Part shown: one piece after another, positions 1 through 8,513 of the stretch
Layout of the letters: each line of letters opens with the position of its first letter
How positions within the stretch are numbered: position 1 is the stretch's first letter
NCBI RefSeq assembly: GCF_014762685.1
Contig: NZ_JABURM010000008.1
Span: 124,001-188,000, forward strand
DNA length: 64,000 nucleotides
Origin: Gracilimonas sp.
Lineage (GTDB): Bacteria; Bacteroidota; Rhodothermia; Balneolales; Balneolaceae
Reading direction: 5' to 3'
Translations under genes and position numbers: made by a program
The notes under the pieces: generated by a model
Told to the model about the DNA's origin: nothing
Seen by the model: the letters and a program-made list of their open reading frames with translations, nothing else
Database searches by the model: none

Positions 1-3000
1 CACCAGCTTTTCGGCAATGGCGCGATTGTGCTTGTACACAGTAAAGTCTTTCACCCCGTAAAAGGTGTCGCTCATGCCTCGAACCCGAAGGGTGTGCCCG
101 TCAAAAGGCGGGTTGATCACCGCGTTATAGGTATGGTTGTAGGCGGCCTCGATCATGCCTCGGACTTCGGAGGAAGCTTTGGTGCGCACCCAGTTGTTGA
201 ACTTTTTGGGCACGTGCGTAAGCATCCGGTTGTTGTTCTGGCGCTGTATTTTTCGCGCCCGTTCGATGAGCATCTGACCGCGTTCTCCCTTCATGGATTG
301 CGCTTCTTTGAGCGTCATAGACGGCATGAGGTTGTCGTCCTCATCATAGAATTTCAGCGGAAAGGTGCTGTCCTGAATGTACGAGGTAATGATTTTGGTA
401 AATGGCGTCTCGCCCCAGCCCAGGTTGTTGTCGTCGGGGGTTTCATCGCCCGTGCCCACATAACGGCCCCATTTCCGAAGCTTCATGTAGAACCGGTTGC
501 CCAGATCCGCTTTGTCTTTGACCAGACCGGTTTCCACCTTATCGTAGTTCATTTCATCTTTTATCCACTCTTCAATGGCTTTGGCAGGCAGGTAGGTGAA
601 CACGTGCTGCGGGTCCACAGTGATATTGTACACGTCGATCCATTCGGGTACTACCTCTTGTAGCGCCTTGATATTCTTTTCCAGCTCGTGCTCTTGAGCC
701 AGTTGCAGCTTCTCGCGCACATTACCCGAGAGGTACTGGTAGCGAAATTCGTGGTTTCCGGTTGCCGGATTCCAGTAAAAGTCAGGGTGATCCTGGAGCG
801 CTTTTTCCAGCTCCTCTTTGCTGGCTGTTCCTCCTTTGTACACCGACTGGTAGAAATCCACGTCCAAAGTTTCACCAATGCTTCGGCCAAACATGGCCAG
901 CTCAGCCAAGTCGTCCGAATCTTTGACGGCGGGCACGTAGTTGCGGTTGAACATGGAATCAGCATCAATGATATCGGCGTGCACCAGTTCCCCGTTAAGC
1001 GGATCTCGCTTCACGAGCGTCGTGAGTTTGTAAAGCCGGTTGTCGAACTTGAACACCTTGCGGATGTCCTCGTCTTCATCGGGAACCCCGTACTGCTCGA
1101 TGTGACCCGATAAAAGCTGCTTGAATTCAGCACGGAGGGCGTCTTTTTCGCTCGTTTCCTGCGCCAGTGCGGTTATATAGTCGTCGTATTTGTCCAGCAG
1201 CTGACAGGCCGATCGGGTGCGCGCCTCCAGTCCGGAGCCGCCTTTGAGGGTAAGCCGCTTGAAAAACCGTCGCTGTTTCTCGTAAAAATGGTTCTCGTGG
1301 AAGACGATATTTCCCGGATGGTACGACCTTGGTAGGTCGAGCATAATGCCATCATCGGGAATGTTGTACAAGGGCATCTCGACCGGAAGCGAGTAAGGAA
1401 AAGTCAGCCCGTCAGAAAGCACGGAGTTAATAACAGATTCAGAAAGTTCACCTTTCACTCCCATACGGGAATAAAACTGTACGTGGTGCCCCTGAATATG
1501 CTCACCCAACACGTGGTTTGGGTGTTCTTTATAGTACGGGTTGTAAGAAGCGGTATAGGTTTCACCATTATAGGAGACCTGACTTTCAATCAGCTCCTCT
1601 TGGGCAAAAAGTCGGTTGAGTTTCGAGTCCACGTCCGGATGAATGTCGCCCTGATGCTCTCCATATTTCTGGAAGAAAAGAATATCGGTAGTTACCGTGG
1701 TATCGGCGTTGTCTTTAAACGCCGTTGAAGGCAGCCGGTAGGCCCCTACAAAATGGGCGCGTTGTACCATTGCCTGCCGAATGGATGGGTCTTTTTTGTC
1801 CATCGTGCCGGTTGAGGTAATTACTACCAAGAAACCACCGGGTTTTAGGGCGTCCAGGGATTTCAGGATAAAATAGTCGTGAATGCGGGGGCTAAGTGGA
1901 GCCAGCGGGTCGCGGGTGGTATGAATTTTCAGGTCCCCAAAGGGCACGTTCCCAACCACGCCAGTCAGGTTGTATAGGGAAAGATCGGTGTCGGCAAAGT
2001 TTTCGTGGCGCACGGTCTGCATTGGGTATAGCAGACTCGCAATACGCGAACTGATGGCCGAGCGTTCGATCATGACCATCCGAAACTTGTCGCGGTCGGG
2101 AAGGAATCCGGCAAAGTTGCCCACGCCAGCGCCCGGCTCTAAAATATTGCCACCCGTGACACCCATTTGTTGAAGCTTATCCCAAATGAGTTTGACCACG
2201 GGGTACGAGGTGTAGTGCTCATTTAGCAAGCCCCGCTTGGACTGCTCGGTGGATTCGGTGTAGCCTAACCCGCCCGCCCCGGTGTAAGAGCGGAGTAGGT
2301 CGATATCGGATTTGGTAATCGCGCGGTCTTCTTTTTGAAGCACCCCGATGGCCGCTTCGTTGGCCTTGCGACGCTCGGAAGCCGTTAGTTTGATGGGAGT
2401 AAATTCCGAAAGCTCGGTGTCACTAAACTTAAAAGTTGATTGCCCTGATTTCTTTTTGGGCTGTCCGGCGGGCTTCGATTTTTTGGTAGAGGCCTTATTA
2501 AATACCCCATCAAAATCGACGCCAATGATTCGCCCGTGTGCCCTGAAAAGCTCCAAAGCTTCTTCTTTATGCTCCGCCGGAAACTTGTCCAGCTGAAATG
2601 CCAAGGCCAGTTTACCTATGGTCTGCTCAAAATCTACCTGAAGCTGTTGGAGCTCGCTGCCTGGATTAGACCGAAGGGTAAGCTGGGTTTCAAGCGCTTC
2701 CAAATCGACCAAATAAGGTTCGAGTTTTTCCGCTGATTCGGTGTCGCCTTTGTCGGCTTTCCACGCGAGTTGGGTGAGTTCTTCCAGCAGTGCCCCGTTA
2801 AGCTGGCCCACTTTATAGGGCTGGTGCGAGGCCGCCGAAATCATGGACATGCGTTTGGTTTTTACCTGGATTTCGACTGGGTACTGCTCGTCCACAACAA
2901 GGATAAAATGATGAGCGCGGTAGCCATTTGCCGGATGTTTATATTTGTCTTCGTGTTCCCAGACTTCACCTAATTCGCCCGAGAGGATACGCTTCACCAT

Positions 3001-3426
3001 CTGATCGACCTGCGCCTGTGTTTCGGCAATAGCCATACAGCCTGCCACATCGGTCAGGCCGGTAGTATATTTTTCTCCGGCTTTGGTAGCAAGCTTTTCG
3101 GTAAAGGGGAACCGTTTGCGAATGAGTTTGCCCAGAGTGGAATACACTTCTTTAATGCGCCCCTTTACAACCAAAGCTAAATTCATCCCGATTAGGCCTT
3201 TCATAACTTTTTTCAGGGCCGGGATGTAGTTGTTTTTCGCCTGGATCACTGCCTTGATTTGCGGTGCCAGTTCGGCCTCAGAAACCGGGGCGGTATCGCC
3301 CGGAGTAAGCGGGTTGGGATCATCAATATTGACAATGCCGTCGGAGTCCCAGTCACCCAGCCAGTGATCAAAGTCGCCGGTGGACAGGTGGGTAATCTGG
3401 TCGATATTTGTATAAACTGCTGGCAT
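1..3426 (-). CDS. Giant polyvalent protein: RelA/SpoT-like domain + N6-adenine methylase, C-terminus beyond window
   Basis: An open frame of 1,142 codons runs from an ATG at 3426 to the left edge with no stop, so the protein is partial. Residues 15-45 hold an acidic, calcium-loop-like stretch (DWDSDGIVNIDDPNP). Residues about 105-195 resemble a RelA/SpoT nucleotidyltransferase: DVAGCMAI near 126, HPANGYRAHH near 164 and VEIQVKTKR near 185. Residues about 370-560 match the N6-adenine methylase fused to SNF2 helicases in DarB-like proteins: YTGAGGLG, motif I LEPGAGVGNF (E430), and motif IV GNVPFGD (N493). Motif IV reads N-V-P-F where most family members have N-P-P-F/Y. The last visible residues (VYKHNRAIAEKLV) look like the lead-in to the helicase. 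The gene starts 3 bp after the ATPase stop, in the same operon. DNA modification or host take-over is inferred. Confidence 0.8.
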   Translation of the reverse strand, partial: MPAVYTNIDQITHLSTGDFDHWLGDWDSDGIVNIDDPNPLTPGDTAPVSEAELAPQIKAVIQAKNNYIPALKKVMKGLIGMNLALVVKGRIKEVYSTLGKLIRKRFPFTEKLATKAGEKYTTGLTDVAGCMAIAETQAQVDQMVKRILSGELGEVWEHEDKYKHPANGYRAHHFILVVDEQYPVEIQVKTKRMSMISAASHQPYKVGQLNGALLEELTQLAWKADKGDTESAEKLEPYLVDLEALETQLTLRSNPGSELQQLQVDFEQTIGKLALAFQLDKFPAEHKEEALELFRAHGRIIGVDFDGVFNKASTKKSKPAGQPKKKSGQSTFKFSDTELSEFTPIKLTASERRKANEAAIGVLQKEDRAITKSDIDLLRSYTGAGGLGYTESTEQSKRGLLNEHYTSYPVVKLIWDKLQQMGVTGGNILEPGAGVGNFAGFLPDRDKFRMVMIERSAISSRIASLLYPMQTVRHENFADTDLSLYNLTGVVGNVPFGDLKIHTTRDPLAPLSPRIHDYFILKSLDALKPGGFLVVITSTGTMDKKDPSIRQAMVQRAHFVGAYRLPSTAFKDNADTTVTTDILFFQKYGEHQGDIHPDVDSKLNRLFAQEELIESQVSYNGETYTASYNPYYKEHPNHVLGEHIQGHHVQFYSRMGVKGELSESVINSVLSDGLTFPYSLPVEMPLYNIPDDGIMLDLPRSYHPGNIVFHENHFYEKQRRFFKRLTLKGGSGLEARTRSACQLLDKYDDYITALAQETSEKDALRAEFKQLLSGHIEQYGVPDEDEDIRKVFKFDNRLYKLTTLVKRDPLNGELVHADIIDADSMFNRNYVPAVKDSDDLAELAMFGRSIGETLDVDFYQSVYKGGTASKEELEKALQDHPDFYWNPATGNHEFRYQYLSGNVREKLQLAQEHELEKNIKALQEVVPEWIDVYNITVDPQHVFTYLPAKAIEEWIKDEMNYDKVETGLVKDKADLGNRFYMKLRKWGRYVGTGDETPDDNNLGWGETPFTKIITSYIQDSTFPLKFYDEDDNLMPSMTLKEAQSMKGERGQMLIERARKIQRQNNNRMLTHVPKKFNNWVRTKASSEVRGMIEAAYNHTYNAVINPPFDGHTLRVRGMSDTFYGVKDFTVYKHNRAIAEKLV

Positions 3427-3429
3427 AGC

Positions 3430-4848
3430 TTAGCTAAGGACTTTTTCTAAAAAGGTGTCAAGTTTGGCTTGGCTTTTTCGAGCGGCTTCCAGGTCCACCT
3501 CAGCCTTTGGAATGGCCTGCTCTTTGGGCTTAGGTGCCGGTTTGGATTTTTTTGCGGCCGGTTTTTTCTTGGCTGTTTTCTTCTTGAGCGGAGTAGGCTT
3601 TCGCTTAGGCTTCTTCTTTGTGTTGGATTTTCTTGCTGGCGGACAATCTGAATTCTTACTCTGAAGCTTTTCCTGCCTTCGGTACTCCCGCGCGCCCAGT
3701 ACTTTTTTCGCGTGATCTTGGGCGAGGATCTGTACTTCCAGATTTCCGTGCTTTTTCACCAGCTGGGCCCAGGATGCCGCAAATCCGCCTTTGGCCCCCT
3801 CGGTGCAAATCTGGGTTTTCAGCTCTCCGTCAATGAGCAACTCCACGATGTAGCGTTTGTTGTAGTAGTCGGGCACATAGCGAATGCTCAGTGTTGCCCG
3901 TTCGGACTCCCCGGAATGCTGTTTGGCGTAGCACGGCATTTTGGAGCCGAGCAGTGAATTCACCCGTTTCCAGGAGCGCAGTTTGTGGAGGGTATTGATT
4001 TTTTTGAGTGAGATCGTAAATGGCAACTCTACGGGATTTTCGCGTGGCTCGCTGTGCGTGGGATTCATCAAATAGCTTCCTCTTTTTGACACCCAGTGGG
4101 CTGCCTGCTGTTTAGTGAGACCAAATTCATCCTGAAAAAAGTCGATGAGTTCCTCATCAGTTGAGGTCTCATTATTAGAAAGCTGGTCTTCCACGCCTTC
4201 ATGCTGGCTTTGCGTAAGCGGGGGAATAATTTTTAGAGTTTCGGCAGTGGCTAATGTGCCAAATGGAACATCGATGGCATTTAATAACTGATAGCGGTTT
4301 TTTTCGGTCTCAGCCAGTCCCTCTTTGGTTACTTTAATTTCAATGTCGCATTCGTGTGCGATACTGGTGTTGCCCTTATACTTGCCATCTTTGGTCGCAT
4401 GGGCCACCATGATGAAACCAATGCCTTGTTCGCGGCACCACTGTGCCAGTTCTACCGTGGAGGCGTCTTTGGCGTCAATGACAGAAATGGAATCCAATAC
4501 GCAAAAGGCAGATCTGTTTTTCAGCAGGGTTTCTTTTAGCGATGTGAGTGATTTCCACTTAGTAAAGTTCAGGTTGTTGTGGGTCGCTTTTAATCGCTTG
4601 ACTCGGTCAATGAGTGTTTTACCGAAATGTTCTTCGGCTGGTATATATTCGACTCTACCGTGCTGTGCAAGAGCGTTTGCAAGGCCTAAACTGAAGGTGG
4701 ACTTTCCGGCCCCTTTCTCACCCCAGATAAAGATGACGGCATTTTTCTCCGGTTCCCCAAGAAGTGTACCATAAGGTTCGGCAATCTTGATGCCTTTGAT
4801 GTTTATTTTTGCCAGTTCTTTGGCGCTCAGAGTATTCTGGATGTCCAT
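3430..4848 (-). CDS. RecA/KaiC-like P-loop ATPase with lysine-rich tail
   Basis: A 472-residue protein. The N-terminal 200 residues form a RecA-superfamily ATPase: Walker A GEKGAGKST at 43-51, a Walker B-like strand AFCVLDSISVI near 115-125, and a sensor-like VAHATKDG near 150. The middle (about 215-400) is unassigned. The last 80 residues are extremely rich in lysine, proline and alanine (runs of KKK and PKP), which suggests binding to DNA. It lies between the membrane-protein block and the giant methylase gene with gaps of 1-3 bp. RepA-type helicase loading, recombination or genome packaging are all possible. The position beside probable structural genes makes packaging worth testing, but no packaging-specific motif is visible. 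Confidence 0.7.
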   Translation of the reverse strand: MDIQNTLSAKELAKINIKGIKIAEPYGTLLGEPEKNAVIFIWGEKGAGKSTFSLGLANALAQHGRVEYIPAEEHFGKTLIDRVKRLKATHNNLNFTKWKSLTSLKETLLKNRSAFCVLDSISVIDAKDASTVELAQWCREQGIGFIMVAHATKDGKYKGNTSIAHECDIEIKVTKEGLAETEKNRYQLLNAIDVPFGTLATAETLKIIPPLTQSQHEGVEDQLSNNETSTDEELIDFFQDEFGLTKQQAAHWVSKRGSYLMNPTHSEPRENPVELPFTISLKKINTLHKLRSWKRVNSLLGSKMPCYAKQHSGESERATLSIRYVPDYYNKRYIVELLIDGELKTQICTEGAKGGFAASWAQLVKKHGNLEVQILAQDHAKKVLGAREYRRQEKLQSKNSDCPPARKSNTKKKPKRKPTPLKKKTAKKKPAAKKSKPAPKPKEQAIPKAEVDLEAARKSQAKLDTFLEKVLS

Positions 4849-4849
4849 A

Positions 4850-5170
4850 TCAACGGTTCCTCATTTTTTTAGCGATCACAATTAAAGCACCGATGGCAAT
4901 GCCAGCCAGAACAGCTTTGGTCAGCATGGCTTTTTTATCTGTTTTCATGTTTATTTGAGCATTGGATACCCCCAGTTTTGAAAGTAGTGTTGGCCCGGCC
5001 TCTCCGGTTACCGGAAGAGAATACCTACGTTGAGCTTTCATAACGGCAGATTGTGTTTCACTTCCAAATTTTCCGTCAATACCATATTGAGGTAGATCAA
5101 ATCCTGCTTTTTGCAATCCTGCTTGGAGCCTGATTACCTGTTGTCCTGAGGCGCCTTTACTGAGAGTCAT
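4850..5170 (-). CDS. Peptidoglycan-binding domain protein with C-terminal membrane anchor
   Basis: A 106-residue protein. Residues 5-68 match a PG_binding_1 repeat (SGQQVIRLQAGL, then YGIDGKFGSETQSAV and LPVTGEAGP). Residues about 80-100 form one hydrophobic helix (AVLAGIAIGALIVIA) followed by the basic tail KKMRNR. There is no signal peptide, so it is a tail-anchored protein. Its start overlaps the end of the next upstream gene by 4 bp. Cell-wall binding combined with a virion or host membrane anchor would fit a role in entry or lysis; that role is inferred. Confidence 0.75.
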   Translation of the reverse strand: MTLSKGASGQQVIRLQAGLQKAGFDLPQYGIDGKFGSETQSAVMKAQRRYSLPVTGEAGPTLLSKLGVSNAQINMKTDKKAMLTKAVLAGIAIGALIVIAKKMRNR

Positions 5171-5562
5171 TTCTTCGATTTTGAGTTATACATTCGATGT
5201 GCAAGCACACCTATTGTGATACCGATCAGAAGCGTAGAGCTATACTTTATCAGTGGTGATTTAGCTGAGGATGATAAAGGATCATCGGTAGTTAATTTTT
5301 TTGCCAGAGCCACCAGATCCACATACTCGAAGTAGGCGTCAATGACTCCGGCGTTCTGTTCATATACCCTGGTGATACCTGCTTTACTGGTGGTCAGGTT
5401 GGCCAGGTTGAGTCCCATCGTGGCAAGCTGGCCGCGACGACCACTTGTGGCGCTCTGAAGTTTCCCCGCAAACAGCTTAAAGGCGTTTTGCGAAGTGCGT
5501 TGCAGGTAATCGTCCATGCCCTGTAATGCAGTACCGGTATGTGGTATAAAAGTTGATTTCAT
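5167..5562 (-). CDS. Small tail-anchored membrane protein, unknown function
   Basis: A 131-residue protein with no recognised domain. Residues 1-100 are soluble and mostly helical. A hydrophobic segment near 108-122 (TLLIGITIGVLA) is followed by a short basic tail ending KSKK. It overlaps both neighbours by 4 bp, so translation is probably coupled. It shares its architecture (soluble head, one C-terminal helix, basic end) with the adjacent genes, which suggests a set of membrane-associated structural proteins. Confidence 0.65.
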   Translation of the reverse strand: MKSTFIPHTGTALQGMDDYLQRTSQNAFKLFAGKLQSATSGRRGQLATMGLNLANLTTSKAGITRVYEQNAGVIDAYFEYVDLVALAKKLTTDDPLSSSAKSPLIKYSSTLLIGITIGVLAHRMYNSKSKK

Positions 5563-6242
5563 TCGGCAGGTACTTTAGGAGCTAAGGCTTTTACACCCGC
5601 CCGAAGTCCAGGGAGCATGGGGGCTAAGAAATAAAGCCCCGCACCAGCAACCGATATAATGATCACCCGTTTGAGTAGCGTATTCACCTCCCCAAGGGTG
5701 TTACCCGGTCCAAGTTCGGGCATCTTGTACCACGACTCGGTGGGTGGAGAATACACCCCGGACTGCTCGCCGGTTTTCTGGTCCAGGTCGAGGGAAATGG
5801 GTGCTGACTTTTCGATGAGATCTGAAGCGGGTAGCTTGCTTAAATCGACATCATCCGGGTACACTTCAAAAATTACTTTATGGCCCGAGGTTGGAACAAA
5901 CGAGCGGTCAAAAACGAGTCGTCCCTGTGCGCGGCAACCGTCCATCATCGACGTTCGGAACCGCTGGAAGCCTAACACCGATCTGGTCTGCTCCGAGCGA
6001 ACCACCACAAGGGCGTCGGGACATTGACCCCAGCTGGCCATAAACGGTAGAAAAAGAACTTTTGCCCAATTACGGAAGGTTTCAATTTCAAGGTCGAGCG
6101 AAAACGGAACCCCGCTGGGTGGGTTCCCCGAGGCGGGGTTTCGTCCGATAATGCGAAGTTCTACCGCCTCGGAGCTTATGATATTGCTGGACAGGTTGAG
6201 CTGCCCAAGCCCGGTGTCGATATATCCTGATTGCGCGTTCAT
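5559..6242 (-). CDS. Predicted structural protein with C-terminal membrane helix
   Basis: A 227-residue protein that I do not recognise. The first 150 residues look like a beta-rich globular domain (strands such as AVELRIIGRNP, ALVVVRSEQ, HKVIFEVYPDD). A hydrophobic stretch near 194-215 (VIIISVAGAGLYFLAPML) is followed by a short tail. It is the largest tail-anchored protein of the block after the transglutaminase-like one. A minor capsid or spike role is conceivable for a beta-rich domain in this context, but nothing in the sequence proves it. Confidence 0.65.
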   Translation of the reverse strand: MNAQSGYIDTGLGQLNLSSNIISSEAVELRIIGRNPASGNPPSGVPFSLDLEIETFRNWAKVLFLPFMASWGQCPDALVVVRSEQTRSVLGFQRFRTSMMDGCRAQGRLVFDRSFVPTSGHKVIFEVYPDDVDLSKLPASDLIEKSAPISLDLDQKTGEQSGVYSPPTESWYKMPELGPGNTLGEVNTLLKRVIIISVAGAGLYFLAPMLPGLRAGVKALAPKVPAE

Positions 6243-6243
6243 G

Positions 6244-6513
6244 TTACCTCCGCAAAAACCGGTAGCCTACATAAAGGCCGCCCGCGATTAGTAAGTTGTT
6301 CTGGTTATCCCGTATCCATTGCGAGATGGAAATGGGCTGCTCCTGAAGTCGCTGGCACAGTTTTTTGGCTGTTGGCTGCTCGCCTTCACCCACTTCAATG
6401 ACCTGCATATCAGGCTGCTCGTAAGAAGTGTCTTCTACCTCTGGCAATACCATAGGAGCATGGCCACCTGGAACCCCTCCATCGAGAAATCTTGAAATTC
6501 GTCCGGCTTGCAT
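6244..6513 (-). CDS. Small tail-anchored membrane protein, unknown function
   Basis: An 89-residue protein with a glycine/proline-rich N-terminus, an acidic centre and a C-terminal hydrophobic helix (LLIAGGLYVGYRFL) ending in two arginines. It begins 2 bp after the upstream stop and ends 1 bp before the next start. No family is recognised. Tight packing in the same strand and the shared anchor design support its being a real gene. Confidence 0.6.
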   Translation of the reverse strand: MQAGRISRFLDGGVPGGHAPMVLPEVEDTSYEQPDMQVIEVGEGEQPTAKKLCQRLQEQPISISQWIRDNQNNLLIAGGLYVGYRFLRR

Positions 6514-6515
6514 AC

Positions 6516-6839
6516 TTACTTTTTCAGAACTTTGAGTAGAATAATTCCACCGCCAATGGCGATGCCTGCTATGCCCGCATACTTTATTAGCTCACCCGAG
6601 CCGCTGGAAGCAGGTGCGCCTTGGCCTGGGTAAAGCACGGTCGGTTGTCCGCCTCCGGACTTGTTGCCTCCTTTATTGACGACCCCGTCTATGGTCACCA
6701 CGGTATCGGTCGCCGTCTTTAGCAGGTCACTGATAGAGGTCAAAGCCGAGCCAAATTTGGTTTGAGTGGGCTGGGCAACGGTAGCCGCTTTCTGGTTGAG
6801 AAGATCAAAACTGGTATATCCGCTGGGTTGTTTGGTCAT
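6516..6839 (-). CDS. Small tail-anchored membrane protein with Gly/Ser linker
   Basis: A 107-residue protein. A helical N-terminus is followed by a low-complexity Gly/Ser/Pro linker around residues 56-83 and then a glycine-rich hydrophobic helix (IKYAGIAGIAIGGGIILL) ending KVLKK. No signal peptide or known domain is present. Its membrane segment resembles those of the PG-binding and transglutaminase-like neighbours, which hints at a common membrane target or a shared origin of these tails. Confidence 0.6.
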   Translation of the reverse strand: MTKQPSGYTSFDLLNQKAATVAQPTQTKFGSALTSISDLLKTATDTVVTIDGVVNKGGNKSGGGQPTVLYPGQGAPASSGSGELIKYAGIAGIAIGGGIILLKVLKK

Positions 6840-6852
6840 GGAAAAGGCCTGC

Positions 6853-7275
6853 TTAGTTAGAAGATTTCTTTTTTCGTTTCAGCATTAAAACCGCCAAAGC
6901 AATAGCTCCGGTAAGGGCAACACCACCCACAGCAATGCCTGACTTCATGGTTGAATTGGCCGTTTGTTGATGCTGTGCAGTCGTCGTGATATTGGTCTGG
7001 AGCGCCTGCATCATTTCCTCGCGCTGTCCTTCCCACTGGGCTTTCTTTTGAAGGGAAGCTTCGTGCGCTTTGCATAGCGCCTGACTTTTCTCGCGTTGAC
7101 GCCGGCAGCTTTTCAGCTTGCCAAACATTTTGCCTTTACAGCTTTGGTTGGCGTACCGGCACGGGTCGGTTTCTTCCCAATTGCCCAGTCCGGGACTGAT
7201 GGCCACGGCAATCACCGCATTTTCCTCTCCAATGACAGTATCCTCTAAGGGAATGATAAATCCACTTTTACTCAT
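6853..7275 (-). CDS. Cysteine-containing tail-anchored membrane protein
   Basis: A 140-residue protein. Residues 36-70 contain five cysteines in a basic context (DPCRYANQSCKGK, then SCRRQ and ALCKAH), which could bind metal or form disulphides. A helical stalk rich in Gln and Thr follows (about 72-108), then a hydrophobic helix near 112-132 and the tail KRKKKSSN. No family is recognised. It lies 3 bp downstream of the transglutaminase-like gene. Confidence 0.6.
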   Translation of the reverse strand: MSKSGFIIPLEDTVIGEENAVIAVAISPGLGNWEETDPCRYANQSCKGKMFGKLKSCRRQREKSQALCKAHEASLQKKAQWEGQREEMMQALQTNITTTAQHQQTANSTMKSGIAVGGVALTGAIALAVLMLKRKKKSSN

Positions 7276-7278
7276 GGT

Positions 7279-8292
7279 CTATTTATTTAGAAGCATATAC
7301 CCGCCACCAATCAGAACCAAGGTTCCAATGGCAAGACCAGCATACAGCCCCATTTTTTTGGTTTTATTTGCTGCTTGTTGTTGAGTAACCCAAACCGGGG
7401 AAAGTTGCCCGTAGCGATTCAGTTGCTGAACCGCCGGGGCACCAAGTTCATCTATAATCTGTGCGTAGCGCTGAAGTGTGGCATTATCCTTTTGGGAAAG
7501 ACTGATGACCTCGGATTGCACGCCTCGCTGCATGAGGTGATCTCGAAGGGCTCCGCGCATTTGGCGCTCACCAGAATCCTTGGCTCCAAATATGCTGGAC
7601 AAGGTATTTTTTAGCGTCATCCCGGTACTGGCCATTGTTGTAGCCGTGGTGAGTAGCGTAATAGGGTCAAGCCCCAAACCTTCCGGCATCAGGTTGGTGA
7701 CGTGCCTGGATTTTTTAATGAGCCGCTCATCAAATACGTAACCTGGATATTTCAGCACAGTTGTATCGAAAGATTTCCAGCCGGTAGGTGATTGGTACAC
7801 CGCGTAAATATGGTCAAAGTGACGTCCCGTTCGCGAGACAATGCGAAAGCCCGTTTGAATACCTAAGCTTTGCAGCAAGGCAGCACCTAAAATGGCATGA
7901 TCATCGCAGTCACCGGCTCGCTGAGTAATGGTGACAAAGGGCGATTGAATACGCTCGACATCCCATGGGTCGCGCACGTAATTCACGTTGCGCACCATCC
8001 ACTTGTATATGGCGGAGGCAATAGCGTCAATGTTTCGCAGGTCGGGTTGTCCGGTAAGCCGGTGTCGCCGGATTGTGCTTGTAATTTTGAGAGCAAGTGA
8101 GCGAATGCGCTCGTCGCCGGTATATTTAGTAACCAACCTGCTGGCTGCCGAAAGTACGCCTTCCACACCGGGGTAGGCCTGGCGTCGTGTAGAAAGAGGT
8201 ACTGTGGATGCTTCCAAAGAAGCATCCACAGCCCGTGCTCTGGCATGTTGCTGCTGGGTATCTGGTAATATCTGTACGTAGCCACTTTGCAT
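7279..8292 (-). CDS. Transglutaminase-like protein with C-terminal membrane anchor
   Basis: A 337-residue protein from the ATG at 8292; an in-frame TTG one codon earlier is less likely. Residues about 85-180 form a transglutaminase-like cysteine protease fold with a complete triad: Cys129 in RAGDCDDHA, His161 in FDHIYAV and Asp176 in KSFDTTV. A helical region follows, then a glycine-rich hydrophobic helix near 313-333 and a final LLNK. The ATG overlaps the upstream TGA (ATGA). Members of this superfamily act as proteases, cross-linkers or peptidoglycan amidases. With a membrane anchor and a PG-binding neighbour, a virion or lysis enzyme acting on the cell wall is a reasonable inference. Confidence 0.75.
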   Translation of the reverse strand: MQSGYVQILPDTQQQHARARAVDASLEASTVPLSTRRQAYPGVEGVLSAASRLVTKYTGDERIRSLALKITSTIRRHRLTGQPDLRNIDAIASAIYKWMVRNVNYVRDPWDVERIQSPFVTITQRAGDCDDHAILGAALLQSLGIQTGFRIVSRTGRHFDHIYAVYQSPTGWKSFDTTVLKYPGYVFDERLIKKSRHVTNLMPEGLGLDPITLLTTATTMASTGMTLKNTLSSIFGAKDSGERQMRGALRDHLMQRGVQSEVISLSQKDNATLQRYAQIIDELGAPAVQQLNRYGQLSPVWVTQQQAANKTKKMGLYAGLAIGTLVLIGGGYMLLNK

Positions 8293-8513
8293 CAACGTAT
8301 GAACCCTTTGGTAAGCTGGCTAATCGAGTGGACGGGATTTTCCTTGATTCTTTTATGGGTTAAAGATACCAATCCATATGTGGGAAAATTTTCGGTAATT
8401 AGGACTCCAATAAATTGTCGATTTCGGGTCACGGTGGTAATACTTGCTTCCTCGGCTATGGAGAACAGCTGATTTCGCAGTTGGGAGATCGTTTTAGTTT
8501 GGACTGTCCTCAT
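8292..8513 (-). CDS. Phd/YefM-like antitoxin-type DNA-binding protein (orphan)
   Basis: A 73-residue protein. The first 45 residues resemble the Phd/YefM antitoxin fold: a helix ISQLRNQLFSIAEE followed by strands ITTVTRNRQFIGVLI. The C-terminal part would be the toxin-binding region, but neither neighbour looks like a Doc, YoeB or PIN toxin. It overlaps the genes on both sides by a few bases, so it belongs to the operon rather than to a free-standing toxin-antitoxin pair. It may be a local transcription regulator or a counter-defence antitoxin. The family call rests on pattern only. Confidence 0.45.
   Translation of the reverse strand: MRTVQTKTISQLRNQLFSIAEEASITTVTRNRQFIGVLITENFPTYGLVSLTHKRIKENPVHSISQLTKGFIR

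Noticed and set aside
28-3450. Many rightward open frames of 60-211 codons
   Set aside because: They are shadows of the uninterrupted leftward 1,142-codon frame, which has recognisable domains, whereas they have none.
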